From positions 295,788 to 359,787 of the forward strand of contig NTJZ01000002.1 of NCBI GenBank assembly GCA_002457215.1: DNA of 64,000 bases. Reading direction: 5' to 3'. The DNA comes from OM182 bacterium MED-G28 (lineage in GTDB: Bacteria; Pseudomonadota; Gammaproteobacteria; Pseudomonadales; Pseudohongiellaceae). The notes beneath the pieces are model-generated. The model was not told the DNA's origin. It made no database searches and saw only the letters and a program-made list of their open reading frames with translations. The translations under genes were made by a program, and so were the position numbers. This document shows positions 1 to 8,187 of the stretch, piece after piece (positions within the stretch are counted from its first letter, which is position 1; every line of letters starts with the position of its first letter).

Positions 1-2
1 TA

Positions 3-167
3 TTTACCATGCGCGATAGAGTAAAGGCATTAATAGAAGAAGGTATGTCAGTAGAAGACATTATTGCAGCAGAACCGATGGCAGATCATGATGAGCGCTA
101 TGGAGGCATCCCCAGTTGGACTTCTGTTGATGTCATTCCCATTATCTACGAAGAATTATTAGAGTGA
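3..167 (+). CDS. C-terminal fragment of a probable metallo-beta-lactamase-fold hydrolase (cut by window edge)
   Basis: Frame 3 is open from the window edge to a TGA at 165-167, giving about 54 residues. The tail reads like the end of many MBL-fold hydrolases: a helix of the form RDRVKALIEEGMS, then an E-D-I-I-A-A-x-P segment, an Asp-rich turn and a final IIYEEL helix. The catalytic His motifs would lie upstream and cannot be seen. An internal ATG at 9-11 exists, but a 53-residue independent protein is less likely than a truncated longer gene. The family call is inference from the tail alone. Confidence 0.5.
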   Translation, partial: FTMRDRVKALIEEGMSVEDIIAAEPMADHDERYGGIPSWTSVDVIPIIYEELLE

Positions 168-362
168 TAAGAAAATTCTTAGAATGAAGGGGGTAATTTT
201 GATGGTTCTAATCAAAATATAATTACTGACTCAGAACTAAATGAAAATATTGAGAGTCAGCACAACTACCTTTTCTGTCTAGTGAAAACTTATCTCTAAT
301 GTAAGAAGGCAGTTCAATATCCATCTGTTCTAATGCATTCTAGTGAAAGGAAATAGTCTGGT

Positions 363-746
363 ATGATATTTTTTGGCAGATGCCACTGTGGTAACGTGAA
401 ATTTGAGGTAGAAAGCACTGAACATGCAGAAATTGAAAATTGCAATTGTTCAATTTGTATCATGTCAGGGTATTTGCACCTTATCGTTCCTAAAAGTCAT
501 TTTCGGCTCATAGCGGGGGAGTTGGAGTTAGCCACTTATACATTCAACAGTGGTATTGCGAAGCACTATTTTTGCAAAACTTGTGGCATCAAACCTTATT
601 ATATTCCTCGCTCAAATCCTGACGGTGTTGATGTAAACGTCAATTGTCTGGAAGAAGTACCTAGTAAAATGAAAATAACTGAGTTTGACGGTCAGAATTG
701 GGAGCAAAATGCACACACGCTTGCACATAAAAGCAAGCCGTCGTAA
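363..746 (+). CDS. GFA-family (Mss4-like fold) zinc protein
   Basis: This 127-residue protein has the layout of the GFA/CENP-V family (glutathione-dependent formaldehyde-activating enzyme-like). A CHCG motif lies at residues 7-10, a CNCSIC cluster follows near residue 27, and a CKTCG motif near residue 70 completes the zinc-binding Cys set. It has no signal peptide, so it is probably cytoplasmic. Family members bind zinc and sometimes glutathione, but the substrate of most, including this one, is unknown. It stands alone, 33 bp before the VTT gene on the same strand. Confidence 0.8.
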   Translation: MIFFGRCHCGNVKFEVESTEHAEIENCNCSICIMSGYLHLIVPKSHFRLIAGELELATYTFNSGIAKHYFCKTCGIKPYYIPRSNPDGVDVNVNCLEEVPSKMKITEFDGQNWEQNAHTLAHKSKPS

Positions 747-779
747 CTTTTCATTATCCCCATTCAGTATTTAATCTAG

Positions 780-1355
780 ATGCTTAGTATTCTTCGGAAA
801 CATTTCAATACTATTTGGCTTGCACTAGTTGCCGTCTTACTACCGCTATTGCTCTTGTTTCCTGGCTGGCTTAATCAGGAATCAATTGCAAATTTTCTCA
901 ATAGCTTGGGAGCTATAGGGCTTTTGGTTTATCTGCTTTTATCATTGAGCAGAGCCTTTCTAATGATTCCCAGCACTCCTTTTGTGCTAGCTGGGGCTAT
1001 CGCATTTCCTGAGATGCCGCTGGTGGTCTGGCTTATATCAGCTACAGGAGTTGTGGTCGGAGCCCTGCTAGTATACAGTTTCCCATCTTTTGGCAGCTAC
1101 GATCGGTTTTTGGAAGAAAAATATCCAGATAAGATCTTGTTTCTCAAAGAAAAAATGCAAGGGAAATATGCCTTCTGGGTAATTGCGGGCTGGGCATTTT
1201 TCCCGCTCGTCCCTACTGATGCGGTGTGTTACGCAGCGGGACTGGCAAAAATAACCTATAAAAAGATGATTGTTCCTTTGCTGATTGGTCAATTACCGTT
1301 AGCAACTGTTTACATTTTTCTAGGGACTGAATTCGGTGAGTGGCTGAGAATATGA
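780..1355 (+). CDS. VTT-domain (TVP38/TMEM64, DedA-like) inner-membrane protein
   Basis: This 191-residue polytopic protein has hydrophobic segments at about 12-30, 40-60, 65-100, 130-150 and 160-185. The central region, with an R-A-F-L-M-I-P-S-T-P stretch followed by G-A-I-A-F, and the later F-F-P-L-V-P-T-D-A motif, match the VTT/SNARE-associated family. Some members of that family act in lipid scrambling or envelope homeostasis. Its stop codon overlaps the next start as ATGA (1352-1355), so it is probably translationally coupled to the adjacent phospholipid-methyltransferase-like gene. This supports, but does not prove, a membrane-lipid role. Confidence 0.8.
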   Translation: MLSILRKHFNTIWLALVAVLLPLLLLFPGWLNQESIANFLNSLGAIGLLVYLLLSLSRAFLMIPSTPFVLAGAIAFPEMPLVVWLISATGVVVGALLVYSFPSFGSYDRFLEEKYPDKILFLKEKMQGKYAFWVIAGWAFFPLVPTDAVCYAAGLAKITYKKMIVPLLIGQLPLATVYIFLGTEFGEWLRI

Positions 1356-1912
1356 CGGCAAGATTTAAGTTCAGTGATTCGATCAAGCTAATAAAAAATA
1401 TTAAGACTACCGGGACAATTACCCCTAGCTCGAAAAATCTAGTTCGCCGGTTATTAGCGCCAATAGATTTTGCATCGGCACGCTGTATCGTAGAGCTCGG
1501 CCCGGGCAATGGTTGTGTCACGCAGTCTCTACTAAAGCGCATGTCTGAGGATTGTGTTCTTATATGCCTTGAAGTTAATAATGAGTTTGTTGCTGAGTTA
1601 AATCGTGTTGAAGATTCCCGCTTGCATGTTTATAACGCTTGCGCTTCATCCATTCGTGAAATACTTGATGAGTTAAATTTTGTTGAAGTTGACTATGTTG
1701 TTTCGAGCTTGCCTCTCTCACTTATTGATGACGATGTAGTCAAAAATATATTGGTTGAAGTTGATTCTAACTTGAAAAAAGGTGGAAGGTTTTTGCAGTA
1801 TCAATATAGTTTAGCCAATTATAGTGATATGAAACCTGTCTTTCGTGACATTAAGCTTAAATTTACCTTTCGTAATATGCCCCCAGCATTTGTTTATGAG
1901 TGCATTAAGTAG
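1352..1912 (+). CDS. PmtA-like SAM-dependent methyltransferase (phospholipid N-methyltransferase family)
   Basis: I chose the ATG at 1352, which overlaps the upstream TGA, over the GTG at 1340. The protein is about 186 residues. It has a substrate-entry segment with T-P-S-S-K, then the SAM motif I 'VELGPGNGCVTQSLL', an acidic motif II (CLEVN) and a motif IV-like 'VSSLPLSL', followed by G-G-R-F-L-Q-Y-Q-Y. This arrangement fits rRNA-dimethylase-like phosphatidylethanolamine methyltransferases (PmtA). Coupling to a VTT membrane protein agrees with a lipid substrate. A small-molecule or protein methyltransferase remains possible. Confidence 0.7.
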   Translation: MTARFKFSDSIKLIKNIKTTGTITPSSKNLVRRLLAPIDFASARCIVELGPGNGCVTQSLLKRMSEDCVLICLEVNNEFVAELNRVEDSRLHVYNACASSIREILDELNFVEVDYVVSSLPLSLIDDDVVKNILVEVDSNLKKGGRFLQYQYSLANYSDMKPVFRDIKLKFTFRNMPPAFVYECIK

Positions 1913-1950
1913 TGTTACTTAATAATTAATTTGCTCCTTTTTTATTGGTT

Positions 1951-1970
1951 GCTGACTTTGTTTAGTCAGC
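1951..1970. other. 7-bp inverted repeat between the methyltransferase and peroxiredoxin genes
   Basis: The arms GCTGACT (1951-1957) and AGTCAGC (1964-1970) are separated by a six-base loop. No clear T-run follows on either strand, so a rho-independent terminator is not well supported. It may weakly insulate the upstream pair from the peroxiredoxin gene. Confidence 0.35.
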
Positions 1971-2031
1971 GTAAACTCGTTGGTCCCTTTGATTAAAGTT
2001 GCGGGGGACGAATCAACTCTTGGAGGTTAAC

Positions 2032-2694
2032 ATGTCGCTGCGAATCAATGATGTTGCACCAAATTTTACAGCGCAAACCACTCACGGTGAAATAGATTTT
2101 TATGAGTGGTTGGGCGAAAAATGGGGCGTTTTATTTTCTCATCCGAAGGATTTCACTCCAGTATGTACTACTGAGTTAGGTTACATGGCTGGGTTGGAAG
2201 AACAATTTGCAAAACGTAATTGTAAGGTAATAGGTTTAAGTATCGATCCAGTCGATAATCATAATGAGTGGGCAAAAGACATCGAAGAAACTCAAGGCCA
2301 TGCAGTCAATTATCCGATGATTGGCGACAGTGATTTAGCGGTAGCAAAACTTTACAATATGCTGCCAGCAGATGAGCCGGGATCGTCGGAGGGAAGAACT
2401 GCTGCAACCAATGCAACTGTCCGATCAGTATTTATAGTAGACCCGAATAAGACCATTAAATTAATGCTGACCTACCCGATGACAACAGGTAGGAATTTTG
2501 ATGAGATTCTGCGTGTTCTAGATTCCATGCAACTTACAGCAAAACATAAAGTTGCAACGCCTGTTAATTGGCAACAAGGTGATGACGTTATTATAGTACC
2601 TACAGTATCTGATGAAGAGGCAAAGGACATGTTTCCTAATGGCTGGAATACTGTGAAGCCATATCTTCGAACTACCAAACAACCTTCTGAGTAA
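2032..2694 (+). CDS. 1-Cys peroxiredoxin (Prx6-type)
   Basis: The start is the ATG at 2032, preceded by GGAGG at 2022-2026; the longer upstream reading is not supported. The protein has 220 residues. An AhpC/TSA domain carries the peroxidatic motif P-V-C-T-T-E (Cys45), followed by a C-terminal peroxiredoxin domain with the P-x-N-W-Q-x-G-D-D-V signature. There is no second conserved resolving Cys, as in Prx6-type enzymes. It reduces peroxides in the cytoplasm using an external thiol. It is monocistronic and ends at a strong terminator. Confidence 0.93.
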   Translation: MSLRINDVAPNFTAQTTHGEIDFYEWLGEKWGVLFSHPKDFTPVCTTELGYMAGLEEQFAKRNCKVIGLSIDPVDNHNEWAKDIEETQGHAVNYPMIGDSDLAVAKLYNMLPADEPGSSEGRTAATNATVRSVFIVDPNKTIKLMLTYPMTTGRNFDEILRVLDSMQLTAKHKVATPVNWQQGDDVIIVPTVSDEEAKDMFPNGWNTVKPYLRTTKQPSE

Positions 2695-2721
2695 AAATCT
2701 AGGAAATTAAAGGTAGTGTCT

Positions 2722-2755
2722 GTAAAAGGCTGAAAAGTATCAGCCTTTTACTTTT
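2722..2755 (+). terminator. Rho-independent terminator after the peroxiredoxin gene
   Basis: A perfect 12-bp stem is formed by GTAAAAGGCTGA (2722-2733) and TCAGCCTTTTAC (2740-2751). It has a six-base loop and is followed by TTTT. It lies 28 bp after the peroxiredoxin stop and just before the end of the convergent cupin gene, so it may serve both directions. Confidence 0.85.
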
Positions 2756-2765
2756 GTGTGTTTGT

Positions 2766-3299
2766 TTAATCTACCAGGGGTATGCGATTGTCAGGGTCCG
2801 GTCTGAATATTAGGTAAGTAAGGTCTGTTTCTAATTCGCTGAACCAATGGGGGGTATGTCCTGGTATGACAATGACATCTCCGGGGACAACTCTTCTGCT
2901 AACCCCGTTCTCGATCTCAGCACCCCGCACCCAGTTCTCATTTTCTTGCTTTGCCTCTGTCATTTCTCCGCCTGTCACCAGAGTGGCATAGCCGCTAAGC
3001 ATGTAATAAATTTCGGTAGTGTTTACCTGATGTAGATTGGAACCACCTGGAAATTCTTTGGGTCGAAAAACACCATAAACACCAACGCGGTAATCCCCAG
3101 TAACTTCTACAGAACGAATTGGTCGGTCACTTACTCGGTCGCGTGGCAGATTATCGATAAATTTAACGATGTCTTCAGCAGTTACGTCCGTAGCGATGGG
3201 TGGAATGGCTGGCGCAGGGGTTTGCGCTAACACATAAGTTGTTAAAGACATGATCGTCCCAAGACTAAGCATTGCTATAATGAGTGAGATTTTTTTCAT
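2766..3299 (-). CDS. Exported cupin-domain protein
   Basis: The protein has 177 residues. A typical Sec signal peptide (KK, hydrophobic core, cleavage near VLA-Q at about 25) precedes a single cupin domain. Cupin motif 1 is present in altered form around N-L-H-Q-V-N-T-T-E-I-Y-Y-M-L-S-G. Motif 2 is the clear P-G-D-V-I-V-I-P-G-H-T-P-H-W stretch, so a metal site is likely. The substrate is unknown. It lies downstream of, and on the same strand as, the PQQ dehydrogenase gene, with a hairpin between them. Confidence 0.8.
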   Translation of the reverse strand: MKKISLIIAMLSLGTIMSLTTYVLAQTPAPAIPPIATDVTAEDIVKFIDNLPRDRVSDRPIRSVEVTGDYRVGVYGVFRPKEFPGGSNLHQVNTTEIYYMLSGYATLVTGGEMTEAKQENENWVRGAEIENGVSRRVVPGDVIVIPGHTPHWFSELETDLTYLIFRPDPDNRIPLVD

Positions 3300-3381
3300 T
3301 TTGAAAATTCCTCTATTTATTCTTGCTTAATGTATTAAATTTACCTCAAGTTGTTAAACGAGCCTTAAAGGTAGGTGCAAG

Positions 3382-3410
3382 CTTAGCAGCGAAGCTCGCT
3401 GCTAAGTTTT
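3382..3410. terminator. Strong hairpin between the PQQ dehydrogenase and cupin genes
   Basis: A perfect 10-bp stem is formed by CTTAGCAGCG (3382-3391) and CGCTGCTAAG (3397-3406) with a five-base loop. The T-run (3407-3410) follows on the plus strand, whereas the flanking genes are on the minus strand. It could be a partial terminator or an mRNA-stabilising stem at the 3' end of the dehydrogenase transcript. Confidence 0.5.
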
Positions 3411-3427
3411 AACGCAATTTGAAGTAG

Positions 3428-5479
3428 CTAATCTTGGCTAGGGAGTTTGAAGGCAAGCATTTCAGGGCTATGCTCCCGATCGCCAATGGCGACTAGAATG
3501 TACTGTTCTCCTTCGTATAGATAACTAATCGGAGGGCTGGTCGTCCCTGCTTCAAGTTCGATTTCCCAAACAGTTTCACCAGTTTCTTTGTCATAGGCTC
3601 TAAACCAAGGTCCGCCGCTATTGGTAGCGATCTCGACGGGCATATCGAATGGAATACGACCGCCAGGGCGTTGGTTTGTAAACCCTTCACCCAAAAACAA
3701 GAGCGAACCGGTTAGCAAAGGAGTTGGGCGGCCCGGTACGCCAAGTTTCTCTAAGTCTAGATGCGCTATTGCAGGGTTATCAATAGGTCCGTCACCATTA
3801 GGTACCATCCAAACATGATCACCTGTATTCATATTGATGGCGGTAATCCGACCATAAGGCGGCTTAAATAGCGGTAAGCCGCGAGGCCCAGCGATCCAAC
3901 GCCTCGAGCCTTTGGTATAGGCAAGATTGGTTTCATCAGGATCGCCCGGAAGAATATCCGCCACAAAAGGTGATGTAATAGAAGGAATATAGAGATAACC
4001 AGTTTGCGGATCAAAAGCTGCGCCTTGCACGTCGGCACCACCTTGCGAGCCTGGCAATTGAATAGTTCCCTGGGTGCCTGTATCCGACGAAATTGAAGGC
4101 GGGGTAAATACAGGCCCGGTTACATAGTTGCTAAATATTTCTAGCGCTTCAGCTCTTAATTCTGGGGTAAAGTCGATTAAGTTTTCTTCAGTCGCACCTT
4201 GTCGATCGAAAGCCGCAGGTTTTGTGGGGAAGGGCTGAGTTGGAGACGTCACTTCGCCTGGCACTTCAGATCGAGGCACTGGCCGTTCTTCAATTTCCCA
4301 AACTGGTTCGCCGGTTTCTCGATCAAAAACAAAAGCAAATGCTTGTTTGGTTAGTTGAGTGACAGCTTTGATTTCTCGACCATCGACGGTAATGTCCATT
4401 AAGATTGGTGCGGCTGGGGGATCGTAATCCCATAAGCCATGATGGACAGTTTGGTAATGCCAAATACGATCACCAGTTTCTACATCCACTGCGACAATGC
4501 TTTGGCTAAATAAATTATCACCGATGCGGTGGCCACCATACATGTCATTCGTAGAAGAAGAGATTGGCATATAAATCATGCCAAGTTCCTCATCAGCACT
4601 GAACAATGCCCACACTGGCGCATGTCCTGTGAATGACCAAGAACGATCTTGCCAGGTGTCGGTGCCAAACTGCCCTTCTTGCGGAATAGTATTAAATGTC
4701 CACAAATGCTCACCAGATCGCACATTGAAGGCATGGACATCGCCTCGGTAGGCTTCTTTGACATCGAAGGTGTCGGACATTGATTGACCGAGCACTATGA
4801 CATCACGAACTACCATTGGCACCCCACCCCACCGATAGCGTTCGAACTCTGGAGGCATAAACTGTAAATCGACTCGACCTTCCTCGCCAAAGTTAGGATA
4901 AGGCTGTCCGGTTGCAGCATTCAAAGCTGTTAAATAAGTACCTCGTTGAACAATGATCCGTTCTTCATCGCCGTCGGACCAATAGGCAATGCCGCGAGTT
5001 GGAGCACCTGGCAGACCTTCTACGCCTCCGGGAGGCTCTTGCACCCATATGGTTTCGCCAGTGCCAGGATCGAATGCTTCAACCAAGCCGACACCATTGG
5101 TCACGTAAGCGACTCCGTTTTTTACAACTGGAGCAGCGTTCCAAGTATTCGAGTATCGCTGTTGTGGATTCATTGTTACGTAATATTCGTCTAGAGCAGG
5201 GCGTCTCCAGACGATTTCTAAGTCATTAATATTATCAGCATGAATTTGGTCGAGTGGAGTATATTTCGTGCTGCCAATTTCAGCGCCGTAGGCATCCCAG
5301 TCGCCGGGCGTAGTTCCCTGTCCTACGGGTCGGTATTCCGTCTCAGTGGAGACATTGGCAGCAGAATCAGAACTGGAAGTGCTGGAATTCGATTGAGTGG
5401 CTTGCTGCTGGCTATCACATCCTACTAACAACAAGATTGCTACAAAGCTAGATATTTCGGCGATTTGGCGTGGCTTCAT
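3428..5479 (-). CDS. Lipoprotein PQQ-dependent dehydrogenase (glucose-dehydrogenase-like beta-propeller)
   Basis: This 683-residue protein starts with a lipoprotein signal ending at Cys21 (L-L-V-G-C), then a Ser/Thr/Gln-rich linker. It continues as a beta-propeller with repeated W-x-x-DxxTG-type blades (A-L-N-A-A-T-G, V-D-V-E-T-G-D, N-M-N-T-G-D, Y-D-K-E-T-G-E). The H-H-G-L-W-D-Y-D-P-P-A-A-P segment is typical of membrane-type quinoprotein glucose dehydrogenases. There is no CxxCH motif, so electrons must go to quinone or a separate cytochrome. It probably oxidises a sugar or alcohol on the periplasmic face of a membrane. A paralogue is encoded at 30,931-32,895. The substrate cannot be read from the sequence. 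Confidence 0.85.
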   Translation of the reverse strand: MKPRQIAEISSFVAILLLVGCDSQQQATQSNSSTSSSDSAANVSTETEYRPVGQGTTPGDWDAYGAEIGSTKYTPLDQIHADNINDLEIVWRRPALDEYYVTMNPQQRYSNTWNAAPVVKNGVAYVTNGVGLVEAFDPGTGETIWVQEPPGGVEGLPGAPTRGIAYWSDGDEERIIVQRGTYLTALNAATGQPYPNFGEEGRVDLQFMPPEFERYRWGGVPMVVRDVIVLGQSMSDTFDVKEAYRGDVHAFNVRSGEHLWTFNTIPQEGQFGTDTWQDRSWSFTGHAPVWALFSADEELGMIYMPISSSTNDMYGGHRIGDNLFSQSIVAVDVETGDRIWHYQTVHHGLWDYDPPAAPILMDITVDGREIKAVTQLTKQAFAFVFDRETGEPVWEIEERPVPRSEVPGEVTSPTQPFPTKPAAFDRQGATEENLIDFTPELRAEALEIFSNYVTGPVFTPPSISSDTGTQGTIQLPGSQGGADVQGAAFDPQTGYLYIPSITSPFVADILPGDPDETNLAYTKGSRRWIAGPRGLPLFKPPYGRITAINMNTGDHVWMVPNGDGPIDNPAIAHLDLEKLGVPGRPTPLLTGSLLFLGEGFTNQRPGGRIPFDMPVEIATNSGGPWFRAYDKETGETVWEIELEAGTTSPPISYLYEGEQYILVAIGDREHSPEMLAFKLPSQD

Positions 5480-5868
5480 TATTATTGTTCCTGCTTTTTA
5501 TTCCTGTCATTTTCCTGAATTAACACAAAAGCTAGTTCAACTAGGGATTTTACCTAAAAACGCGTCTTTAGAAACAAGAATAAACCAGATTTCTGGATTC
5601 CAATACAGGGCTAAGCTCTTGAAATAGCGGGTAGTTCAGCATAGGCTCTAAGCACTCCTGCCTAATCGGTTAATGGAGGTATCCAAAATTACCGAGATAA
5701 ATGAGAAGTCGAAGGTTAAGAAAAATCGAAGATTTTTGAAAGCAAGTTATTAACTACTCGAGAGATGTTAGATAAGATCCTTGGTGCAGTTGGACATGAA
5801 TTGACTCGCCTAAAATCAAATAATAAAAAATATAACCAGTTAATCTTCTTGTAAATGAGGCATAGCCA
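5480..5868. other. 389-bp intergenic region between divergent genes
   Basis: This AT-rich stretch separates the minus-strand PQQ dehydrogenase from the plus-strand aldolase gene, so it should hold both promoters. I see no convincing -35/-10 pair, no good inverted repeat and no missed reading frame. Confidence 0.4.
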
Positions 5869-6855
5869 ATGTCAATAAATTTTGAAACTACTAGACGAAA
5901 ATTGTTGGCAGGTATTGGTGCCACTGCATTTCTTCCGTATTCGCATTTGTTAATGGCTGCAGAAAATAAAATGCGCGGCGCCTTAATGATATTGAGTACA
6001 CCCTATACAGACCAAGACGAAGTTGACTATGAAGATTTAGCAAAGGAAGTAGCTTTTTGTGCACAGTGTGGTGTGCAGGGCTTGGTTTGGCCACAAAATT
6101 CAAGTGAGCAGCGCTACTTAAGCATGGAAGAACGCATAAAGGGCTTTGAAGTTTTGGCTGAAGCCAATCGCCACACCGGAATGGTTTTAGTATTTGGAGT
6201 TCAAGCGGAAGATACTGAAGGTATGCTTGAATATGCAAAGAAGGCTGAATCACTAAATCCCGATGGCATGATTGCGATTCCACCAACTACTGCAAATTCA
6301 CTCGAAGATATTCGTAACTATTATCGAGCTCTTTGTGAAATCACCGACAAACCTATTTTTGTTCAAACCAGCGGCGGACCGGATATTGAACTCACTATCG
6401 ATTTTCTAGTAGACCTGGCCCAAGAGTTGCCGCAATGTGGTTATATAAAAGAAGAATATGGGCGAGTTCATGAGCGCATGCTAGCGTTACAGCAATATCA
6501 GCCTGATCCGATTCGCAGCGTGTTTGGAGCAACATTGGGTAGGGGCTGGCTTTACGAAATGCGCATCGGTACCGATGGTGTGATGACAGGTGGAGCGATG
6601 TATGGAGATGTTTATGCAAAACTTTGGGAGTTGCATCAAGCAGGTGAAGAGGACGCGCTAAGAGATTGTTATTCCCGATTACTACTCATTCAGAACCTAG
6701 ACAATTTAATACCTGGTGTTCGTCTTTATGTAATGCAGATGCGCGGTGTATTCAAGACTACGAAGTCTCGCCGCGGAAACTATAGCTTCTCACCGCAACA
6801 AATTTCAGAAATTAACTATCGTTTCGATGCGTTAAAACCTTATATAGTGACTTGA
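5869..6855 (+). CDS. Tat-exported dihydrodipicolinate synthase-family (DapA-like) aldolase/lyase
   Basis: The protein has 328 residues. The N-terminus has a twin-arginine signal (T-R-R-K-L-L-A-G-I-G, then a hydrophobic stretch to about residue 31). The rest is a class I aldolase barrel. An S-T-P-Y-T opening motif lies near 45, followed by G-V-Q-G-L-V-W-P and a predicted Schiff-base lysine at K194 (G-Y-I-K-E-E-Y-G). The usual Y-N-x-P motif carrying the catalytic Tyr is replaced by F-V-Q-T-S-G-G-P, and the canonical G-T-T-G-E glycolytic-aldolase signature is absent. Export of this normally cytoplasmic family is unusual. It is not the lysine-biosynthesis enzyme. The function is unknown, perhaps a retro-aldol or lyase on a keto acid in the periplasm. 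Confidence 0.8.
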   Translation: MSINFETTRRKLLAGIGATAFLPYSHLLMAAENKMRGALMILSTPYTDQDEVDYEDLAKEVAFCAQCGVQGLVWPQNSSEQRYLSMEERIKGFEVLAEANRHTGMVLVFGVQAEDTEGMLEYAKKAESLNPDGMIAIPPTTANSLEDIRNYYRALCEITDKPIFVQTSGGPDIELTIDFLVDLAQELPQCGYIKEEYGRVHERMLALQQYQPDPIRSVFGATLGRGWLYEMRIGTDGVMTGGAMYGDVYAKLWELHQAGEEDALRDCYSRLLLIQNLDNLIPGVRLYVMQMRGVFKTTKSRRGNYSFSPQQISEINYRFDALKPYIVT

Positions 6856-7047
6856 TATCGCATAATAAGTTTAAATTTTAATTTGAGTTAATAATTTCAT
6901 TATGTCTATAGCTACTATAGGAATTTATCGGTGAAAAATTGATCAAACACTTCGAATTAAAGACTTTATCAAATCGTCCACAAGTACAATTTAACGCATC
7001 GAAAGGGACTATTGGCCAAGAAGATCTGTCGATGAGTCAGCAAGTAA

Positions 7048-7878
7048 TTAAAATTGAGTGAAATACATTAAGTCTCGGGCTTGATCAGCGCTGGCAATTG
7101 ACCTGTTTAGCTTCTTTGAATTGTTATTGATGACCTCTACCAAGGAAGCATTATTTGGCGCAATTTCACCATCTGGAAGGTGAAGATTATTCTCGAAACC
7201 TACACGGCAGTTCCCGCCAAGTTCTATTACTCTTTGCATGCACAGAGATTCGGTCTTACCGAACGCGCAGAGCCACCAATTGCACTTATCTGGCATAGCA
7301 TTAAGCAAAGGCTCTAAGTCATCGACATCTGACTGCTGGTTTTTAGTGTATCTACCCAATACCAATAAGATGGTGTGACGGTCTCCGGGAATTAACCCGC
7401 GCTGGCGGAAGGCCTTGAATTGATCTAAGTCATCCAAATCATAAAGAATATACTGAGGCGCTATATTTTCCCTGCTCATCCATTGGAAAAACTTAGCAGC
7501 CTCCTTCTCATGAGGTTCATCAGGACAAAATTCTCTAAGGGCTATCGATACTGCTTCTGGTTTAACTGCTTTTACTACTTCGATCTGTTCATCTGGTCGA
7601 TACAGTCCGACAGCTTCAGTAGTTATCTGAATAATCAGGGAATCGCCGACGCGAGAACGAATTTCATTAATTGCCTCTTTATATAGCAAAGGGTCCAGGC
7701 TGTGCTTCTGATCCTTGTCGCGCACATGGAGATGAATCATGCAGGCGCCAGCTTGTAGACAGTGCTCAGCAGTGCTGGCCAGTTCTGCTGGTGTTATCGG
7801 AATGACAGAGTGCTCCGCTTTGGTTTTTCTAGCACCATTAGGTGCCACGGCGATCATTAGTGGGCTCAGTGCTGACAT
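7048..7878 (-). CDS. BKACE-family beta-keto acid cleavage enzyme (DUF849)
   Basis: I chose the ATG at 7878 over the TTG at 7899 because a GAGGAAGAG sequence lies a plausible distance upstream of the ATG. The protein is about 276 residues, normal for the family. The N-terminus has A-V-A-P-N-G-A, followed by the zinc-binding M-I-H-L-H-V-R-D motif and, near the C-terminus, R-V-G-F-E-N-N with the conserved glutamate. BKACE enzymes use acetyl-CoA to cleave a beta-keto acid (3-keto-5-aminohexanoate in lysine fermentation, other substrates elsewhere), giving acetoacetate and a CoA ester. The specific substrate is unknown. It is cytoplasmic, and its neighbours suggest a catabolic role. Confidence 0.85.
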   Translation of the reverse strand: MSALSPLMIAVAPNGARKTKAEHSVIPITPAELASTAEHCLQAGACMIHLHVRDKDQKHSLDPLLYKEAINEIRSRVGDSLIIQITTEAVGLYRPDEQIEVVKAVKPEAVSIALREFCPDEPHEKEAAKFFQWMSRENIAPQYILYDLDDLDQFKAFRQRGLIPGDRHTILLVLGRYTKNQQSDVDDLEPLLNAMPDKCNWWLCAFGKTESLCMQRVIELGGNCRVGFENNLHLPDGEIAPNNASLVEVINNNSKKLNRSIASADQARDLMYFTQF

Positions 7879-8187
7879 TAGTAGCTTACTCTTCCTCAAT
7901 TCTTTCCTTATGTTACTTTTAGATGCAGAAAAAGCCTAGCCGCTAGCTGGGCGTCAGATTATTTTCTTGTGTGCAAAGTTGTAAAGGTAAAACGTATTTA
8001 AATTACATACTAACCCTGGTTGTCCACTTGCTCGGCATAGTTAGTAATATGCTGCTAGTAAAAACACTTTTTGTTACGATGCTAGCGGTTAAAGGAGAAA
8101 ATGGTAGCGCCCAATAATCGAGATGTTGAACCGAGGTTTCTTGTAAACCTTGCCTGAATCAAAGTTTATAGAGGATTTGTTTGATTT
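7879..8187. promoter_or_regulatory. Divergent intergenic region with an inverted repeat upstream of nitrile hydratase
   Basis: This 309-bp gap separates the BKACE gene from the nitrile hydratase operon. At 8134-8150 the arms AGGTTT and AAACCT flank five bases, a possible operator 38 bp before the alpha-subunit ATG. The TetR gene just downstream of the operon is a candidate binder. A GAGG ribosome-binding sequence near 8171 is rather far from the ATG. No clear -35/-10 pair was found, so the regulatory reading is tentative. Confidence 0.35.
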
